Assembly: GCA_001485295.1 (NCBI GenBank)
Contig: BBOA01000003.1
Coordinates: forward strand, 124,001 to 188,000
Origin: Type-B symbiont of Plautia stali
Lineage (GTDB): Bacteria > Pseudomonadota > Gammaproteobacteria > Enterobacterales > Enterobacteriaceae
Direction of reading: 5' to 3'
Length of the DNA stretch: 64,000 nt
Numbering within the stretch: position 1 is the stretch's first letter; each line of letters opens with the position of its first letter. The translations under genes were made by a program, and so were the position numbers. Shown in pieces: positions 9,888 through 21,169 of this stretch. A model generated the notes under the pieces. That model was not told the DNA's origin and made no database searches. It saw only the letters and a program-made list of their open reading frames with translations.

Positions 9888-11831
9888 CTATGACGATTTA
9901 CGCACGCGCAGATACCATTCGCATAGTAGACGCACCTGTTTGCGGGTATAGCCTTTCTCCATCATGCGCTCGACGAAATCATCATGTTTTTTCTGTTCGT
10001 CCGTGGAGGTTTTAGTGTTGAACGAGATAACTGGCAACAGCTCCTCGGTATTTGAGAACATTTTTTTCTCAATCACAGTGCGCAGTTTCTCGTAGCTGGT
10101 CCAGTTGGGATTGCGGCAGTTGTTATGCGCGCGCGCGCGCAGCACGAAATTGACAATCTCATTACGGAAGTCTTTCGGGTTACTGATCCCGGCCGGCTTC
10201 TCGATTTTTTCCAGCTCCACGTTCAGCGACTCACGGTCGAACAGCTGTCCGGTATCGGGATCCCGGTACTCCTGATCTTGGATCCAGAAATCGGCGTAGG
10301 TCACATAGCGGTCAAAGATGTTTTGACCATATTCAGAGTAGGACTCTAGATAGGCGGTCTGGATCTCTTTGCCGATAAACTCGGCATATTTCGGGATCAG
10401 ATAGCCTTTCAGATGCTCCAGATACTTCTCTGCCTGATCTTGGGGGAACTGCTCGCGCTCAATCTGCTGCTCCAGCACATAGAAAAGATGCACCGGGTTC
10501 GCCGCCACTTCGTTGTGGTCGAAGTTAAACACGCGCGACAAGATCTTAAACGCGAAGCGTGTTGACAGACCGTTCATTCCCTCGTCGACGCCGGAATAGT
10601 CGTGATACTCCTGCCAAGATTTCGCCTTCGGATCGGTATCCTTCAGGCTTTCACCGTCGTAGACGCGCATTTTTGAGTAGATGCTAGAGTTTTCCGGGTC
10701 TTTCAACCGCGACAGGATAGAGAAGCGCGCCAGGGTCTCTAGCGTACCGGGCGCGCAGGGGGCGCCGGGCGCGGTGGCCAGCTCGCTGTGATTCAGCAGC
10801 TTCTCATAGATCTTAATCTCTTCAGAGACGCGCAGGCAGTAAGGCACTTTGACAATGTAAACACGGTCAAGAAACGCCTCATTGTTTTTGTTGTTGCGGA
10901 AGGTGACCCATTCCGACTCGTTGGAGTGCGCAAGGATAATACCGTTAAACGGCAGCGCGGAAATGCCCTCCGTACCGTTGTAGTTCCCTTCCTGGGTCGC
11001 AGTCAGTAAAGGATGCAGCACCTTGATAGGCGCCTTGAACATCTCCACGAACTCCATAATGCCTTGGTTGGCGCGGCACAGCGCGCCGGAGTAGCCGTAG
11101 GCGTCGGGATCATTTTGAGCGTGGTTCTCCAGCTTGCGGATATCGACTTTACCCACCAGCGCGGAGATATCTTGGTTGTTCTCGTCGCCAGGCTCGGTTT
11201 TGGCGATAGCCAGCTGCTCCAGAATCGACGGCCAGACTTTCACCACTTTGAAGCGGGTGATATCGCCGCCAAAATCGTGCAGGCGCTTGGCGGCCCAAGG
11301 CGACATGATAGTACCGAGATAGTGACGCGGGACGTTGTACTCTTTTTCAAGAATATTGGCGTCTTCCTGCGGGTTAAACAGGCAGAGCGGATGGTCGTTA
11401 ACCGGGCTGCGCTCGCCGTCGGCGCTCAGCACGTAAATCGGCACGCGCTGCATCAGCGATTTAAGGCGCTCTGCCAGCGAGGATTTACCGCCTCCTACCG
11501 GACCAAGCAGGTAGAGGATCTGTTTCTTTTCTTCCAGACCCTGAGCGGCATGTTTCAGGTAAGAGACGATCTGCTCAATCGCTTCTTCCATGCCATAAAA
11601 CTCTTCGAAAGCCGGATAGCGGCCAATCACGCGGTTGGAGAATATTCTGGAAAGGCGTATCTCTTGGGCAGTGTCGACCATTACTGGCTCACCTATAGCC
11701 ATTAGTAGCCGCTCTGCAGCGTTAGCGTATGCACTGCGATCCTGCTTACAGATGGTAAGAAATTCCTGCAGTGTGAACTCTTCGTCCTTGGCAGCTTCAT
11801 AACGCTGACGATAGTGATCAAATATATTCAT
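9888..11831 (-). CDS. yeaG: PrkA-type serine protein kinase YeaG
   Basis: Intact 647-residue protein (E. coli YeaG has 644). An AAA+ type P-loop GPVGGGKSS lies near residue 113, followed by the PrkA AAA domain and a C-terminal PrkA kinase-like domain. The protein is cytosolic. Family knowledge: PrkA kinases act in nitrogen starvation and stationary-phase stress, and travel with YeaH and SpoVR. All three are intact here although their neighbours mipA, yeaE, fadR and cvrA are dead. The start at 11831 (MNIFDHYRQRYEAAKDEEFT) is preceded by an AGGA-like box (GAAAGGACGGGC) 10-15 bases upstream. Confidence 0.96.
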   Translation of the reverse strand: MNIFDHYRQRYEAAKDEEFTLQEFLTICKQDRSAYANAAERLLMAIGEPVMVDTAQEIRLSRIFSNRVIGRYPAFEEFYGMEEAIEQIVSYLKHAAQGLEEKKQILYLLGPVGGGKSSLAERLKSLMQRVPIYVLSADGERSPVNDHPLCLFNPQEDANILEKEYNVPRHYLGTIMSPWAAKRLHDFGGDITRFKVVKVWPSILEQLAIAKTEPGDENNQDISALVGKVDIRKLENHAQNDPDAYGYSGALCRANQGIMEFVEMFKAPIKVLHPLLTATQEGNYNGTEGISALPFNGIILAHSNESEWVTFRNNKNNEAFLDRVYIVKVPYCLRVSEEIKIYEKLLNHSELATAPGAPCAPGTLETLARFSILSRLKDPENSSIYSKMRVYDGESLKDTDPKAKSWQEYHDYSGVDEGMNGLSTRFAFKILSRVFNFDHNEVAANPVHLFYVLEQQIEREQFPQDQAEKYLEHLKGYLIPKYAEFIGKEIQTAYLESYSEYGQNIFDRYVTYADFWIQDQEYRDPDTGQLFDRESLNVELEKIEKPAGISNPKDFRNEIVNFVLRARAHNNCRNPNWTSYEKLRTVIEKKMFSNTEELLPVISFNTKTSTDEQKKHDDFVERMMEKGYTRKQVRLLCEWYLRVRKSS

Positions 11832-12270
11832 AGCGATGCCCGTCCTTTCATTTTTAGCACAGGTAAAGGAGCGTAATTAAAGGCTCTTTCAGCTCCCGGA
11901 AGATATTCTCATTTGAGTACAGCAACCCTTATACCAACCTGATCTCTTGTTATCGGGATACACACTTTTTATGGTTACTCTGCTCTGACGATGACTCATG
12001 GCTTACTTTTAACTGTAGAAGGCATTTAGGAAATTTCCTCCGCTTAATTTTACTATTTGGCGATATATCAGTAACAAAGTCAGATTGTTGCAAAGCCAGA
12101 ATGGGGAAAAACATAGGGAGAAGAGAGAAGAATCCAGCAGATGTGGCGCTTTTAGCCGTTCTGTCAGCACGTACCTCAGATAATGGTTAAACCGGCGAGC
12201 AAAAATAATTAAACTTTCTAGCGATTTTTATATTTATAGAAGAAATAAATTGTAAACCAATTCAGACTTA
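11832..12270. other. intergenic region between yeaG and the mipA remnant
   Basis: About 440 bases, AT-rich toward 12060-12270. It must hold the yeaGH promoter on the minus strand. I see no open frame, clear hairpin or regulator site that I can defend. Confidence 0.4.
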
Positions 12271-12983
12271 AAACGCTTAGCGCAATTATTCCTTGTGTTT
12301 TTGTTAATATCGCTGCCGCTGAATCCCTGTCGCTTGGCGCATCAGTGATTTACGTGCAGTCACCCTACCATGGCGGGCAGGATCATTATCTGCCGATTCT
12401 GGTTATTAATTATGATGGCGAGAACTTCTGGTTCCGCAGCCTACAGGGCGGCTACTACCTGTGGATGGCTCCGCAAAGCCAGCTCTTTCTAACGCTGTCA
12501 GGATCGCCGCAGCAGTACTACACCCGGGCGACAGAAAGATCTTGATAAACGTTGTATGACGCTGATGTGCAGCGCCACCTACAGCCATACGGCGGAGTGG
12601 TGTATTCTGTGCACCGCGCTGCGGGGCGACCTGCTGAACAACAGCAACGGCATTATCTAGGATTTAACCTACCTCTATCGCTTCAACTTTAGCGACTTCA
12701 ACCTAACACCGAGCGTGGATGCGATGTAGAATAGCGCCAATCAAAACCGCTACTACGGCGTGTCGAGTCATGAAGCAGCGCGTATACCGGCATCGATCGC
12801 TACCAGCCTGACGACAGCTGGTTGCCTTATGTCGATCTGAGCGCCAGCTATCAGATCTCTCCGCAGTGGAACGCCAGCCTCGTGGGACGCTATACCCGCT
12901 TCGACAGCGAGCTAAAAGACAGTCCGATGGTCGACAAGAGCGGGCAGTCCACGCTCTGAACCGGGACTAGCTACACTTTCTAA
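12271..12983 (+). pseudogene. mipA: MipA/OmpV outer-membrane protein, broken
   Basis: MipA (YeaF) is an outer-membrane scaffold that links MltA to PBP1B. A signal-peptide-like start (KTLSAIIPCVFVNIAAAESL) leads into LSLGASVIYVQSPYHGGQDH, then NYDGENFWFRSLQGGYYLW. Later pieces are NNSNGII, YLYRFNFSDFNLTPSVDAM, SANQNRYYYGVSSHEAAR, DSPMVDKS and the final TGTSYTF-like strand before the TAA at 12981. I see at least two frameshifts and four stops. Two TAG stops stand where the family has Trp. Position next to yeaG matches E. coli. Confidence 0.85.
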
Positions 12984-13051
12984 TTCTAATCTTGGACAAG
13001 TTTTAACCCCGGTACCGGAATAGTACCCTGATTTAATGGAGGAGCAGAGGA

Positions 13052-13263
13052 ATGGATAAAGCAATCGCTTTTGATGACCACACGGGTTACCCGCTATCGG
13101 TCAGGGCACCGGTTATATGGGCGAAGAGGCCGCGCTGCAGGCGGGACTGGATGCGGGCCTCACGCTGTCGACACGGCGGAAATATATGCGGAAGGCGAGG
13201 CGCTGCGTCTTTGTCGTCTCCTGCGCCTTAGCTTAAGGGGCGACCGAAGTTGCCCTTGTTGTT
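13052..13263 (+). pseudogene. yeaE: aldo/keto reductase YeaE, truncated remnant
   Basis: An ATG at 13052 with a GGAG box begins a 210-base relic. In shifting frames it reads GQGTGYMGEEAALQAGLDAG, then VDTAEIYAEGE, the conserved N-terminal part of YeaE-type aldo/keto reductases including the DTAE(x)Y active-site tyrosine region. The remaining about 220 residues are missing. Its place between mipA and gapA fits the E. coli order. Confidence 0.75.
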
Positions 13264-13280
13264 TGTCATGACCGGTTTGC

Positions 13281-14345
<1,065 letters not shown>

Positions 14346-14519
14346 GGCGTCAAGCGGAATCGTGTCAATAGTTGCGACAGGTCAATCCGTTTAGCAGGAA
14401 TAATTTATTGCGCAACAGGAGTCTGAAGTTGCTGCTAAAACCCGATCACTGAAAATGAAGGGATACCGTTAGCAAAAGGTGATCGAAGTCACAAATCTAC
14501 GCTGTGAAAGGAAAGTCAG

Positions 14520-15001
14520 ACAACTCAGTCAGCGCGGCTTCCACTGTTAAATCAAATCTGCTGATCACGCCCGCATGTTCCAGTGCGTTGTCTGTCGTGT
14601 AACGGCCTATGTTCACCTTGCCGGAAATACACTGAGTCAAATTCACCACCACGATGCCGTGATCGCTAGCCTGCTGCAGCCGAAATGCCCGTATAGATGG
14701 GTTATCAAGCCAATCGGCTGCGGTGTGATGGTGTACACACCCTCAGCGGCCCGCTACCCTGTGGTGCTGGCAGGATATTCAGCGGTATCGGTTCCATTCA
14801 GGATAACAAATCCATCGTAGTAATCATAATTTTGTCAGATATTTTCCGCGATCGACTGCCAGTCTTCAGGCATCATATCAGAAGAGTCGATCAGCGGATC
14901 GTATTCGTGAATATGTGAAATCAGGCATTTCAAGCCGGTGAAATTCCGGCATATGGTGCGGTGCCGCCCGTGTAGGCGACATAGATATTTTTCTTTTGCA
15001 T
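14520..15001 (-). pseudogene. ansA: L-asparaginase I AnsA, broken
   Basis: AnsA is cytoplasmic asparaginase. From the ATG at 15001 the minus strand reads MQKKNIYVAYTGGTA, the Thr-containing active-site start. It then jumps by deletion to PYAGISPA..., IHEYDPLIDSSDMMPEDWQS and YYDDYDGFVILNGTDTAEY equivalents. The end is DHGIVVVNLTQCISGKVNIG and GVISRFDLTVEAALTEL. Roughly half of the usual 338 codons are gone. It lies 73 bases behind sppA, in the known sppA-ansA order. Confidence 0.88.
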
Positions 15002-15074
15002 CAGAAACTCTGACTTGCCGTAAAACGCGCAGTATAAGGGGAAAGCAGCCCGATCAACGACTAGGCTGCGAGCT

Positions 15075-16934
15075 TTATTGCACTTCGCCGCAGTTGAGAC
15101 AGAAGGCGTAGCGATTTTGCGGATCGTTCAGATTATTCAGCAGGCCAGGCTGCTGTTTTATAGCGCTCATCACATCCAGCGTAGGCGTTGGCAGCCAAGC
15201 CTTCAGCGCGTTCGGCATCATGGACTGAGCCGAAGCGCTGACCTGATTAAGCAGCATATCGAACATGCCGGACTGATCTTGATACCAAGCGAGTTGAGGC
15301 GTGGCGACTTTCGCCAGTTCGCCCGCTTTCTTCACCGCGTCGTCGAAGTCGCCCAGCGCGTCCACCAGACCGTTTGCTTTCGCATCGCTGCCCGTCCAGA
15401 CGTGGCCCTGCGCGATAGCGTCGATCTGCTCCGGCGTTTTGTGACGCGAAGCGGCGACCAAACCGACGAAGTTGCCGTAGCCGTTTTCAATCGTCAGCTG
15501 CATCAGCTGCTGCGCTTCCGTCGGCAGCGCTTTAGTGGAGGCGACGTCCGCCAGCGGCGAGGTCGCGACGCCATCGGTATGCACACCGATGCTATCTAGG
15601 CTATTTTCCAGCGTATTTATCACGCCGAAAATGCCGATTGAACCGGTCAGGGTGCTGGGGCTGGCGACTATATAGTCCGCCGGGGTTGAGACCCAGTAGC
15701 CGCCCGAGGCCGCCATACCACCCATCGACACTACCACGGGGTTACCTGCCGCATGCGCTGCCGCCAGCTCTTCGCGGATCGCTTCTGACGCCGTTACGCT
15801 GCCGCCCGGACTGTTGACGCGCAGAATAATCGCCTTGATTCTCGGATCGAGACGCGCATCGCGGATCTGCGCGGCGGTGGTGTCGCCGCCGACATTGCCG
15901 GGCGTCTCTTCGCCGTCCATAATCGCGCCGCTCGCCATGACGACGGCGATATTACCGTCCTGCTGAGTAGGCTGCTTGACGTTGTAGTCATAGATGCTAA
16001 CGCTGTGATAATCGTTATTGGTCTTATCCCAGCCGAAGGTTTTCACCAGCTCTTGATCGGCCACCGCGCGGCTGTCCAGCACATCCACCAGCTTGTTGTT
16101 CAGCGCATATTTGGCCGTATCGCCGTTCACCGCCTCAAGATCGGATATAACCGCCGTCGCGCTACGGAAGAGCTGATCCGGCGCGATCTGACGATTACCC
16201 GCCACGGTGGTAAGATAGTTCTGCCACAGCTGACCGACCCAGCGGCTGTCAGCGTCTCGCGCAGCCTGAGACATATCGTCGCGCAGGAAAGGCTCGACCG
16301 CTGACTTATAGGTGCCGACACGGAAGACGTGCGAGCTAACCTTCAGCTTGTCCAGCAGCGTTTTATAGTAGAGGCCGTTAGTGGCGAAACCTCGCAGATC
16401 GACGGTGCCCTGCGGCGAGAGATAAATTTTGCTAGCGTAGCTGGCAAGGTAGTATTGTACCTGACTATAGCTGTCGCCCAACGCAAAGATGGGCTTGCCG
16501 CTGTCGCGGAATTCGCGCAGCGCTTTGCCGACATACTGCAGAGAAGGCTGATCGCCGCCGGCGAAATCGCGCAGATCCAGCACCATACCAGTGATATTTT
16601 TGTCGCCCTTCGCCTGACGAATAGCGTCCACCACGTCAAACAGCGAGTTCTCCTGCAGGCGATCGCTGCTGGCGCCTAACAGCTGACGGCCCAGTTTGCT
16701 CAGCTTGTTGCTAACCGAGGGCTTATCGACGATAACGCCAGTCAGATCGACTCTCAGCGCGCCTTTCTGCACAGTCGCCAAACCGCTGCCGGAGCCGCTG
16801 ACCTGCAGCCAGATGCCGACGCCAACCAAGATCAATAGGATCAGGAACAGGTTGAGAATAAACTCCCTGATAAAATTCAGCACTCGCCATGTACATCGGA
16901 ATAGACCGGCAATAATTCGCCACAATGTGCGCAT
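15075..16934 (-). CDS. sppA: signal peptide peptidase SppA (protease IV)
   Basis: Intact 619-residue inner-membrane serine protease (E. coli 618) that degrades cleaved signal peptides in the periplasm. I chose the ATG at 16934 (MRTLWRIIAGLFRCTWRVLN), which matches the family start. One membrane anchor follows (residues about 22-46), then two tandem S49 domains. The catalytic lysine lies in VGTYKSAVEPF and the nucleophile serine in MGGMAASGGYWVS. The C-terminus is NRYAFCLNCGEVQ. Neighbours ansA (downstream) and ydjA (upstream, divergent) are both dead. Confidence 0.96.
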   Translation of the reverse strand: MRTLWRIIAGLFRCTWRVLNFIREFILNLFLILLILVGVGIWLQVSGSGSGLATVQKGALRVDLTGVIVDKPSVSNKLSKLGRQLLGASSDRLQENSLFDVVDAIRQAKGDKNITGMVLDLRDFAGGDQPSLQYVGKALREFRDSGKPIFALGDSYSQVQYYLASYASKIYLSPQGTVDLRGFATNGLYYKTLLDKLKVSSHVFRVGTYKSAVEPFLRDDMSQAARDADSRWVGQLWQNYLTTVAGNRQIAPDQLFRSATAVISDLEAVNGDTAKYALNNKLVDVLDSRAVADQELVKTFGWDKTNNDYHSVSIYDYNVKQPTQQDGNIAVVMASGAIMDGEETPGNVGGDTTAAQIRDARLDPRIKAIILRVNSPGGSVTASEAIREELAAAHAAGNPVVVSMGGMAASGGYWVSTPADYIVASPSTLTGSIGIFGVINTLENSLDSIGVHTDGVATSPLADVASTKALPTEAQQLMQLTIENGYGNFVGLVAASRHKTPEQIDAIAQGHVWTGSDAKANGLVDALGDFDDAVKKAGELAKVATPQLAWYQDQSGMFDMLLNQVSASAQSMMPNALKAWLPTPTLDVMSAIKQQPGLLNNLNDPQNRYAFCLNCGEVQ

Positions 16935-17106
16935 CAGACTCTCCATTTTCGCTAGCGGAAAGCGGTCGCCGCGCGGCTCCGCTTTCCATGATGCCCTTAT
17001 CCTAAAGAGCGGTGTGGAAAATGTCAGCAGGAAATCGCGGCGGACATATATAAAAGATCAGGCTGTGCCATGATTAGCCAACGCGTTATGACATTAGGAG
17101 AAAATC

Positions 17107-17449
17107 ATGGATGCACTTGAATTACTCGTTAATCGTCGCGCCTGAACGAGGGCTTGATGACAAAGCGATTGATAAAGCGGCGCGTTCGCCGTTTCGCGCG
17201 CCGATGATTATCACCGTGATTGTCCGCTGCGAAGAGTATCCTAAGGTGATGCGCTGGGAGCAGGTGGTGTCGGCGGGCTGTGCGGTGATAGCGATGTAGA
17301 TGGCTGCGGCGGCGCAGGGGTTCAACGGCATCTGGCGCAACGCCTTCGACTGCTGCGAACAGGATGCTATCGTCGGCTTTCTCTATCTCGGCACGCCCCA
17401 GCTCAAATCTAGCACTACCGTGGTCGATCTTGACACCAAGCCTTTTGTA
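17107..17449 (+). pseudogene. ydjA: nitroreductase-like YdjA, broken
   Basis: YdjA is a small FMN nitroreductase-family protein of 183 residues. The start [12 protein letters not shown] is followed at once by a TGA. About 60 codons are deleted, and the reading resumes [29 protein letters not shown], a TAG, then [33 protein letters not shown] and a TKPFV end. Two nonsense codons plus the deletion remove the FMN site. Confidence 0.85.
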
Positions 17450-17510
17450 CTAGCGGATAATTTCCTCTTTAATTACGCCCGCGCGGCGGGTTGCGCGGCT
17501 CCTGTGCGAC
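17450..17510 (+). pseudogene. selD: possible stump of selenophosphate synthetase SelD
   Basis: Directly joined to the ydjA end, the codons read [16 protein letters not shown]. This resembles the SelD N-terminus of the form MADN-LRLTQYAxGAGCG, with about two codons lost and the ATG turned into CTA. In E. coli selD lies exactly between ydjA and topB. The piece is only about 20 codons, so the call leans on position as well as sequence. Confidence 0.42.
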
Positions 17511-17633
17511 TAATCTAGAAGTAACTTGGCAGAGCTTACCTCCGTATACGGAAACGACTAAGATAGCGCAGCGCCTTTGTGGCGTTAGCCGAATTACCCT
17601 TATACACCCTTAAGTAAAGGATCTCTCTGACCC

Positions 17634-19242
17634 ATGCGTTTGTTTATTAAGGAAAAACCTAACTTGGGCCGCGCTATTGCCTAAACCCCATCGACGTGGC
17701 GACGATCAGGTTGTCACTTGGTGCATCAGCAGGCGCAGCCGGACAGCTATGACAGCCGCTACGCGCGCTGGTCGCTAGCCGATCTACCAATTATCCCGCA
17801 AAAATGGCAGCTGCAGACGCGTCCCTCGGTGGCGAAAAAGTAATCGAGGGACTCCTGAAACAGGCCAGCGAAGTAGTGCACGCGGGTGACCCGGATCGCG
17901 AAGGACAGCTGCTGGTGGATGAGGTGCTCGACTATCTTCAGCTCCCGGCTGAAAAACGCGGACGCGTTCAGCGCTGCCTGATCAACGACCTCAATACGCA
18001 GGCAGTCGAGCGAGCGGTGGGTCGACTGCGCGAAAACCGCGAGTTGATACCGCTCTGTGTTTCGGCGCTTGCGCGCGCCGACTGGCTCTATGGTATCAAT
18101 ATGACGCGCGCTTGGACTCTGTTGGAACGCAATGCGGGCTATGACGGCGTGCTGTCGGTCGGCCGCGTGCAGACGCCAGTTTTATGACTGGTGGTGCAGC
18201 GCGACGGAGAGATCGAAAACTTCATTCCCAAAGACTATTTCGAAGTGAAGGCGCATATCGTTACGCCTGACCAGCAATGCTTTGTCGCCAGCTGGGTGCC
18301 CAGCAACGCCTGCGAACCTTGGCAGGATGAAGAGGGGCGTTTACTGTATCGCGCGCTGGCGGATCACGTCGTCGCACGTATCGCCGATCAGCCCGCCGTT
18401 GTCACTAGCTACAACGACAAGCGCGAGTGCGCGCCGCTGCCATTTTCCCTCTCCAGCCTGCAGATAGAGGCGACGGGCTGATCGCGTAAACGGTGCTAGA
18501 CGCCTGCCAGAAGCTCTATGAAACTCTATGAAACCCATAAGCTGATCACCTATCTGCGATCCGACTGCCGCTATCTGTCGGAAGAGCATTTTGCCGGACG
18601 TCACGCGATGCTGAAGGCGAGCCAGGCGCATGCGGGCGAGATGACGCCGCCCGGACGACTTTAGCACCGATCGCCGCAACCGCTGCTGGGATGACAAAAA
18701 AGTCGACGCGCACCACGCCATCATTCCCACCGCGCGCGCCAGCGCGGCGAGGTGCTGGCGAAGCAGCCGCAGTCGCCGTGCCCCTTCACCGACGCTATAC
18801 TGCTCTCCGCTATGACCGGCATCGCCCGTTTCGTACAGGACAAAGAATTAAAGAAAGTGCTGCGTGCGACCGATGGTTTAGGCATAGAGGCGACGTGCGC
18901 CGGGATTATTGAGCTGCTCTTTCACCGCTCGTTTTTAGTGAAAAATGGGCGCTATATCAACGCGACGCCAGCGGAGCGGGGCACGCATTGATCCATTCCT
19001 ACCTGAGCTGGCGGCGCGTCTCGATACGACCGCGCAGTGGGAGTCCACGTTAAAGCGTACCAGCGAAAAGGCGTGCTGATACAAGGAGTTTATACAGCCG
19101 CTGGTCGGTACGCTGACGGAACTGGATTCCATCAGGCGTGCCAGCGGCCCAGCGTGATAGTCTTCCGCAGCCTGCCCGCCTCAGGGCAGAAGAAACGTCC
19201 TAAACGGACGGCAAAACGAAAAGTGAAGGAGAGAGCGAGTAA
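17634..19242 (+). pseudogene. topB: DNA topoisomerase III TopB, broken
   Basis: Type IA topoisomerase III, a decatenase. The start MRLFIKEKPNLGRAIA at 17634 is followed by a stop and by many frame changes. Long stretches read clearly: [69 protein letters not shown] then a TGA, then [10 protein letters not shown] and [20 protein letters not shown]. Near 18520 a tandem duplication of CTCTATGAAA lies just before the active-site region. About 110 codons are missing near 18745. About 535 codon-equivalents remain of 650. It cannot make an enzyme, so TopA is the only type IA enzyme visible here. Confidence 0.93.
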
Positions 19243-19437
19243 TGCGTTATTCCAAGGGTTTATGGTTCATTGTAGCGCTGTCCAGCAATTCAGCCGACGC
19301 GAATTTCTCCCACGCGCATCAGCAGAATAACAGCGCGGGTGGCAGCACGGATGTGGTAGTGGATATACCGCCCGAAGTGCGCGCGCGATGAAAAGGTGCT
19401 CAGCACGAATCCGCTGATCTGTAAAATCGTCAAATAA
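19242..19437 (+). pseudogene. small secreted-protein remnant at the ynjH position
   Basis: An ATG at 19242 overlapping the topB stop begins RYSKGLWFIVAL, a signal-peptide-like start. A stop and frame changes follow. Further on it reads NNSAGGSTDVVVDIPPEV and LSTNPLICKIVK. In E. coli the small secreted protein ynjH lies between topB and xthA, but the match to it is too weak for me to name the gene. Confidence 0.35.
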
Positions 19438-19466
19438 GCGGCATGGCGCAACGCCATGCCGCATTA

Positions 19467-20273
19467 TCAGAACTGGAAGGTTGACCAGACCGGCGCATGG
19501 TCGGACGGTTTTTTCATGCTGCGGATAGCGTAGTCGATCCCGGTATCCACGCAGCGCGCGGCCAGCGGCTGGCTGGCCAACAGCAGATCGATGCGTAGTC
19601 CGCGATTGTCGTCGAAGCCTCTTGAACGGTAGTCGAACCAGGAGAAGCGGTCACTAGCCGTCGGGTTTTGCGCGCGGAAGGTATCCACTAGGCCCCATTG
19701 CAGCAGGCGATCCATCCACTCGCGCTCTTCCGGCAAGAAAGAACATTTGCCGGTGCGCAGCCAGCGTTTGCGACTCTCTTCCCCGATGCCGATATCAAAA
19801 TCGCTGCTGCTGATGTTCATATCGCCCATAATCAGCACTGGCTTATCCACCAGCAGACTCTGTTCCAGATAGCTCTGCAGATCGCGGTAGAACTTCTCTT
19901 TCGCCGGAAACTTAACGGAATGGTCGCGGCTCTCCCCCTGAGGGAAGTAGCCGTTAATCACCGTGATATCGCCTATCTGGCTGGGGATCTCCGCCATGAT
20001 GATGCGGCGCTGCGCCTCTTCATCGTCGCCCGGAAAGCCACGTCGCACCGATACAGGCTGCGTTTTCGTCATCAGCGCCACGCCGTAGTGGCCTTTCTGG
20101 CCATGGTAAAAAACGTTGTAGCCGAGTTTCGCCACCCCTTTGAGAGGAAACATATCGTCATGTACCTTGGTTTCCTGCAGGCCGATGACGTCAGGCTGAT
20201 GCTGCTCGACGAGCGCTTCAAGCTGATGAGGGCGGGCGCGCAACCCGTTGATGTTGAATGAAACAAATTTCAT
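19467..20273 (-). CDS. xthA: exodeoxyribonuclease III
   Basis: Intact 268-residue AP endonuclease and 3'-5' exonuclease of base-excision repair, equal in length to E. coli ExoIII. I chose the ATG at 20273 ([20 protein letters not shown]); the 53 codons before it are not part of the family. Active-site motifs are present: [11 protein letters not shown] (Glu about 34), [22 protein letters not shown] and PSDHAPVW with the catalytic His near residue 259. Neighbours on both sides (topB, purU) are dead, which suggests that DNA repair is under selection. Confidence 0.97.
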   Translation of the reverse strand: MKFVSFNINGLRARPHQLEALVEQHQPDVIGLQETKVHDDMFPLKGVAKLGYNVFYHGQKGHYGVALMTKTQPVSVRRGFPGDDEEAQRRIIMAEIPSQIGDITVINGYFPQGESRDHSVKFPAKEKFYRDLQSYLEQSLLVDKPVLIMGDMNISSSDFDIGIGEESRKRWLRTGKCSFLPEEREWMDRLLQWGLVDTFRAQNPTASDRFSWFDYRSRGFDDNRGLRIDLLLASQPLAARCVDTGIDYAIRSMKKPSDHAPVWSTFQF

Positions 20274-20578
20274 GGTGTGGAACCGTGTTCTGCGAATGTT
20301 GCGCCGGATGGTAGCGAGTTTTAAGAGAAAAGTCATGGGAAGGCGCGTTGTCTCGCTGCGCTCGACCCGAACCTTCGAAGTCTGTGACGGCATATTTACA
20401 GTCTGCTCCCTTTGGCCGCTCGGGAATCCCACTACTGGCCTGAATAATTGTGCCTTAAAGCGGGGCGTGTCATATCAAATGTGGTCAGCGTGTAAAGCGC
20501 CCAGCTGCAAAATGTGAACTGTTTGGCCACTTTTTGCCCGTGCCGCTGAATTTACATACAATTCAGCGCTGCAACTGC
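20274..20578. other. intergenic region between xthA and the purU remnant
   Basis: About 305 bases holding the xthA promoter on the minus strand. No reading frame with family character and no strong hairpin seen. Confidence 0.4.
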
Positions 20579-21169
20579 TTAAAGAATAATCGTCCAGTTG
20601 CCGTAGACAAACACGGGCTGTCCCAACAAATTATAAAGCGCGTAGCTCAGCACGCTCTTCTCTACGTCGCATCCGGCGCGCATCATCTCTTCGGCGGTAT
20701 AGCTGTGATCGACGTTGATCACATCCTGCATGATGATCGGACCTTCATCCAGATTATCGTTCACTTAGTGCACTGTGGCGCCGATGATCTTCACGCCGCG
20801 CTCGTAAGCCTGATGATAAAGGCGGGCAGGAAGGAATAATGAATATTGATGATCTGATTTGGGTAGCGTTGCACGAACGCCGGCGTCAGCACGCGCATAT
20901 ATTTCGCCACACTACATAATCTGGCTGGTAACGGTCAATCTCGTCCGCCATGCGGTTGTCGTGCTCTTCGCGCGACAGGCCTTCATGGCTGACCAGCACG
21001 AAGGGGATATCGAAACGTTTAATAAGCGAGCGTAGAGTGTCGTGGTTGCCGATGACCGAGGCGATTTCCACATCCAGCCCGCCAAAGGCGCTTTTCATCA
21101 ACAGATCGCTCGGGCGTAGCAAATATTGGTGATTTTATCGTTGGGCCGTATGCTGTTCAGCCGCAACAT
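20579..21169 (-). pseudogene. purU: formyltetrahydrofolate deformylase PurU, broken
   Basis: PurU hydrolyses 10-formyl-THF to formate and THF. From the ATG at 21169 the minus strand reads MLRLNSIRPNDK then ITNICY of the ACT domain. A deletion of about 70 codons joins this to DLLMKSAFGGLDVEIASVIG (ORF 21122-20886). Frameshifts follow, and the C-terminus VNDNLDEGPIIMQDVINVDH...VFVYGNWTIIL ends at 20579. About 195 codons remain of 280. The E. coli neighbour ychJ is absent. Confidence 0.92.

Noticed and set aside
11013..11705. 230-codon plus-strand frame opposite yeaG.
   Set aside because: Shadow of the yeaG coding strand, with His/Arg/Gln-rich antisense composition.
19242..19437. Naming the small remnant behind topB as ynjH.
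   Set aside because: Position fits but the residues do not align convincingly with the YnjH family.
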